Part shown: positions 62,838-64,000 of the stretch, piece by piece
Layout of the letters: every line of letters begins with the position of its first letter
How positions within the stretch are numbered: position 1 is the stretch's first letter
The notes under the pieces: model-generated
Databases searched by the model: none
What the model was told of the DNA's origin: nothing
What the model saw: only the letters and a program-made list of their open reading frames with translations
Assembly (NCBI RefSeq): GCF_000186865.1
Contig: NW_008705563.1
Location: 145,809-209,808, forward strand
DNA from: Aureococcus anophagefferens
Taxonomy: Eukaryota; Sar; Pelagophyceae; Pelagomonadales; Pelagomonadaceae
Reading direction: 5' to 3'
DNA length: 64,000 nt
Position numbers and translations under genes: made by a program

Positions 62838-64000
62838 TCACATGTCGCAGTGCTCGTGCCACTCGTGGAACACGTCCATGGACTTGTCGTCGTTCATGCC
62901 GGCCCACTTGATGAGGGGCTTGCCGTCGGCGTCGGTCTTGCGCTTGATGCGGTAGGCGATGGCGGAGAAGACGAGGAGGAGGCCCACCATGCCCGGGGGC
63001 GTGATGTCGTGGCCGTAGATCAGCGCGGAGAGCAGGATGGAGAGGATGATGCGCGTGTTCATGCAGATCGCGAAGATCACGGGCCCGAAGGCCTTGATGG
63101 TCTTGAAGATGAAGAGCTGGCCCACGGTCGACGCCAACGAGAAGACGATGAGGTGGATGTGCATGTCCGCGTGGTCGTAGACGAACTCGCAGAGCGCGTA
63201 GAGCTCGTGCGTGTGCACGAGCGTCACGAAGGAGAAGACCATGGAGAACGTGTTGACCATGAACATCATCTGGTAGGGGCTCAGGTCCGGGTGCTCGTTG
63301 AAGAGGCGCGCCTGGTACTGGCCCGTGAAGCTGTCGAAGAGGAGGAAGAAGAGGAGGAGGATGACGCCGCAGATCGTGCCGCCGACGGTCTCGATCTCGC
63401 CGATGGAGTCCTGGCCGATATCCAACTCCTCCGTCGACACGGAGAAGACGGCGATGCCCACGCCGATGACGAGGGCCACGACGTAGTCGTAGGTCGGGTA
63501 GACCTTGTTGCCCAGCACCTTGCCCATGACCATGATCGGAAAGAGCTTGAAGCACTTGAAGAGCATCTGCGTCGGGAACGACACGTACTTGAGCGCCTCG
63601 TACTGGCACCAGCTGGAGAGCATGTTCGACACGGACGGGAAGGCGAAGCGGTAGGCGACGGCGTTCGACGACGCCGGCGCGAAGACGTAGAGCATCGCGC
63701 CCGAGATGAGGAAGCCGCCGAGCCGGTTGAGGAAGACGAGGCCGTACGACGACGTGAAGTAGTCGCCGTTGTAGGGCTTCGTGAGCATGCGCTCCTGGAG
63801 CACGCCCCACACCAAGAACGATAATAGTAAACCCGCGACGCAGACGCCCAGCGACGTGAGCACCTCGCGCTTGGTCGAGCTCTCCTGATCCAACGGCGAG
63901 TCGTCGAAGACGTTCATGAGCTGGCCGATGGACCCGGAGCGCTTGACCCGCGCGGGCGACGGCGGGGCCTTCGTCTCCGCCACGCCCGCCGCGCCGGAGC
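62838..64000 (-). CDS. PAPS transporter (SLC35B2/B3-like), 5' end outside window
   Basis: At least 387 residues; no ATG precedes AETKAPPSPARVKR within the window and the frame runs open to the edge. About ten membrane spans, starting SLGVCVAGLLLSFLVWGVLQERML. SNMLSSWCQYEALKYVSFPTQ is the signature block of adenosine 3'-phospho-5'-phosphosulfate carriers, followed by LFPIMVMGKVLG and FDSFTGQYQARLF. It moves PAPS from the cytosol into the Golgi for sulfotransferases. The C-terminal cytosolic tail ends HEWHEHCDM. It supports a sulfation role for the two sulfotransferases here. Confidence 0.85.
   Translation of the reverse strand, partial: SGAAGVAETKAPPSPARVKRSGSIGQLMNVFDDSPLDQESSTKREVLTSLGVCVAGLLLSFLVWGVLQERMLTKPYNGDYFTSSYGLVFLNRLGGFLISGAMLYVFAPASSNAVAYRFAFPSVSNMLSSWCQYEALKYVSFPTQMLFKCFKLFPIMVMGKVLGNKVYPTYDYVVALVIGVGIAVFSVSTEELDIGQDSIGEIETVGGTICGVILLLFFLLFDSFTGQYQARLFNEHPDLSPYQMMFMVNTFSMVFSFVTLVHTHELYALCEFVYDHADMHIHLIVFSLASTVGQLFIFKTIKAFGPVIFAICMNTRIILSILLSALIYGHDITPPGMVGLLLVFSAIAYRIKRKTDADGKPLIKWAGMNDDKSMDVFHEWHEHCDM

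Noticed and set aside
1..64000. Bacterial contamination, suggested by high GC and mostly single-exon genes
   Set aside because: Spliced introns with restored frames, dynein chain, PKG, tyrosinase, secretory and plastid leaders, and gene order without operons all indicate a eukaryotic nuclear genome.

Overview
The window is nuclear DNA of a very GC-rich, gene-dense eukaryotic microalga, most likely a pelagophyte stramenopile close to Aureococcus. The grounds are: spliced protein genes; heterokont-type plastid targeting (a signal peptide ending at an 'A-x-G-F' site in the 51.4 kb gene); a Tic22-like plastid import factor; dynein and cyclic-nucleotide-dependent kinase genes; and, above all, repeated ~200 bp introns of transposon type ('introner elements'), which are known from Aureococcus and Micromonas. 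Species identity is an inference from these features.

Layout. About 43 protein genes are packed with strand alternating almost gene by gene. 0-17 kb: MYND protein, TrhO-type rhodanese, SIR2-like protein, METTL21-like methyltransferase, dynein intermediate chain, voltage-gated K+ channel, purple acid phosphatase, a PARP-like ADP-ribosyltransferase divergent from a possible macrodomain-like protein, an ASCH-like protein with two introner introns, an HNH nuclease and two small ORFs. 17-30 kb: sulfotransferase, a repeat-rich stretch, a coiled-coil protein, tyrosinase, an AGC kinase, a four-LOTUS plus RRM protein, a ferredoxin-reductase fusion and an MTP18-like protein. 30-47 kb: PAP phosphatase, PKG-like kinase, a multi-span membrane protein with a frameshift, a coiled-coil protein, an LRR-GT92 fusion, a double 2OG-oxygenase with a VHL-like tail, UDP-sugar pyrophosphorylase, small membrane, secreted and zinc-binding proteins, a GNAT and mitochondrial bS21. 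47.3-50.3 kb is a gene-poor stretch with inverted repeats. 50-64 kb: BSD protein, plastid PH-like protein, alpha/beta hydrolase, type II thioesterase, glycosyltransferase, second sulfotransferase, Tic22, a coiled-coil protein, a secreted thioredoxin-like protein and a PAPS transporter that runs off the end.

Introns. I place twelve coding introns, and eight are introner-like. Family A (five copies, 197-200 bp) carries terminal inverted repeats and is flanked by an ~8 bp target duplication. The first bases of that duplication (GT, once GC) act as 5' splice site, and the element's own end (CCCAG) is the 3' splice site. Family B (two copies) is a diverged relative. Family C (two copies, ~80 bp) is a separate miniature element.

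How genes may work together (inference). Two sulfotransferases, a PAPS transporter and a PAP phosphatase form a complete sulfation set. With the UDP-sugar pyrophosphorylase, two glycosyltransferases and the prolyl hydroxylase-like protein they point to secretory-pathway sulfated and glycosylated products. Convergent neighbours are separated by only -8 to 39 bp in 13 of 18 cases, so antisense 3' overlap must be common. Three assembly gaps and one isolated N interrupt or flank genes.
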